A DNA stretch of 64,000 bases from Prosapia bicincta (taxonomy: Eukaryota; Arthropoda; Insecta; Hemiptera; Cercopidae). Below, one piece after another: positions 63,597-64,000 of this stretch. The position numbers and the translations under genes are program-made. Numbering within the stretch: the stretch's first letter is position 1; every line of letters begins with the position of its first letter. The notes beneath the pieces are model-generated. The model made no database searches. It was given only the letters and a program-made list of their open reading frames with translations, and was not told the DNA's origin. Location: NCBI GenBank assembly GCA_036971475.1, contig JBAIZL010000006.1, positions 90,130,546 through 90,194,545 on the forward strand, read 5' to 3'.

Positions 63597-64000
63597 TTTC
63601 AAGTACTATTACTTAAAATTTAATATTATTTTAAACTTCATTGAGGTTTGGGTGTTTGTATTAGTAGTATCAATTAAGTGACGGAAAATGTTATGCAATA
63701 ATTTAAATGTGTTTAAAACAAAATTAGCAATACACGTTTTTGAAATGAGTTTTTATGGGGTAACGAGAGATTATTTGAAACTAACAACATAAACGAAAAT
63801 AAAAACCTATACTCTTTGGTAAAATTCGATTACTGTAATGCATAAAAATTGTTAATTTTCTAGCACAAAACAAAAAAAGGGTTTTCAGTAACACAAAGAA
63901 ACAATAAAAGTTAAAACAAGATTATTTTATATATTTAAAATTATAAAAATAATAATGTAAATAAAAGTCAGAATGAAGAGGAAAACATGAGAAGAATTAT
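63597..64000. other. AT-rich non-coding DNA
   Basis: Nothing recognisable. Confidence 0.5.

Overview
This is AT-rich eukaryotic nuclear DNA, most likely from an insect. It has spliced genes with GT/AG introns, a dense load of class I and class II transposon debris, microsatellites, and one recognisable host gene. That gene, on the minus strand, is the Hippo-pathway kinase Warts/LATS. Its protein resembles the insect (Drosophila-type) form more than the vertebrate one: five PPxY motifs, the [17 protein letters not shown] block, and a C-terminus reading FHGFFEFTFRRFFDD...VYV. I cannot name the species.

Layout. 1-18.2 kb lies downstream of wts and is mostly non-coding. It carries a TA-flanked foldback MITE, two copies of one hAT-type MITE in opposite orientation, two copies of one TTAA-flanked piggyBac-like element (one holding a second piggyBac-like element with a transposase relic), pogo/Tigger-like elements nested in each other, a LINE tail and an inverted pair of Penelope-like tails. 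18.25-35.56 kb holds six wts coding exons (35440-35557, 27957-29572, 26876-26973, 24475-24653, 21452-21759, 18256-18687). Their phases all match. Joined, they give 916 codons plus a stop: the end of the UBA domain, the proline-rich linker with the Yorkie-binding motifs, the Mob-binding segment, the NDR/LATS kinase domain and the hydrophobic motif. The introns contain more hAT, Tigger and Tc1/mariner relics and one broken ORF of a repeated insect gene family. The exon(s) for the N-terminus were not found in the 28 kb upstream, so they are either outside the window or too short to recognise.

35.6-43.3 kb contains Penelope-like fragments, a 285-bp (AC)n tract, a 45-bp tandem repeat, a Tigger element and tRNA-derived SINE copies. 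43.3-61.0 kb is the most unusual part: seven unrelated, highly homogeneous minisatellite arrays with unit sizes 96, 126, 39, 41, 119, 80 and 74 bp lie one after another. At least one (41 bp) is an internal expansion inside a SINE copy whose unexpanded relative lies 7 kb away. Another (126 bp) seems to sit inside a hAT-like element. Several show higher-order duplications. The long ORFs across these arrays follow from unit lengths divisible by three and are not good gene candidates. 61-64 kb is mostly featureless apart from a Helitron helicase fragment.

Only wts is supported as a functional gene. All other coding signals are transposon relics. Nothing prokaryotic, viral or CRISPR-like was seen.
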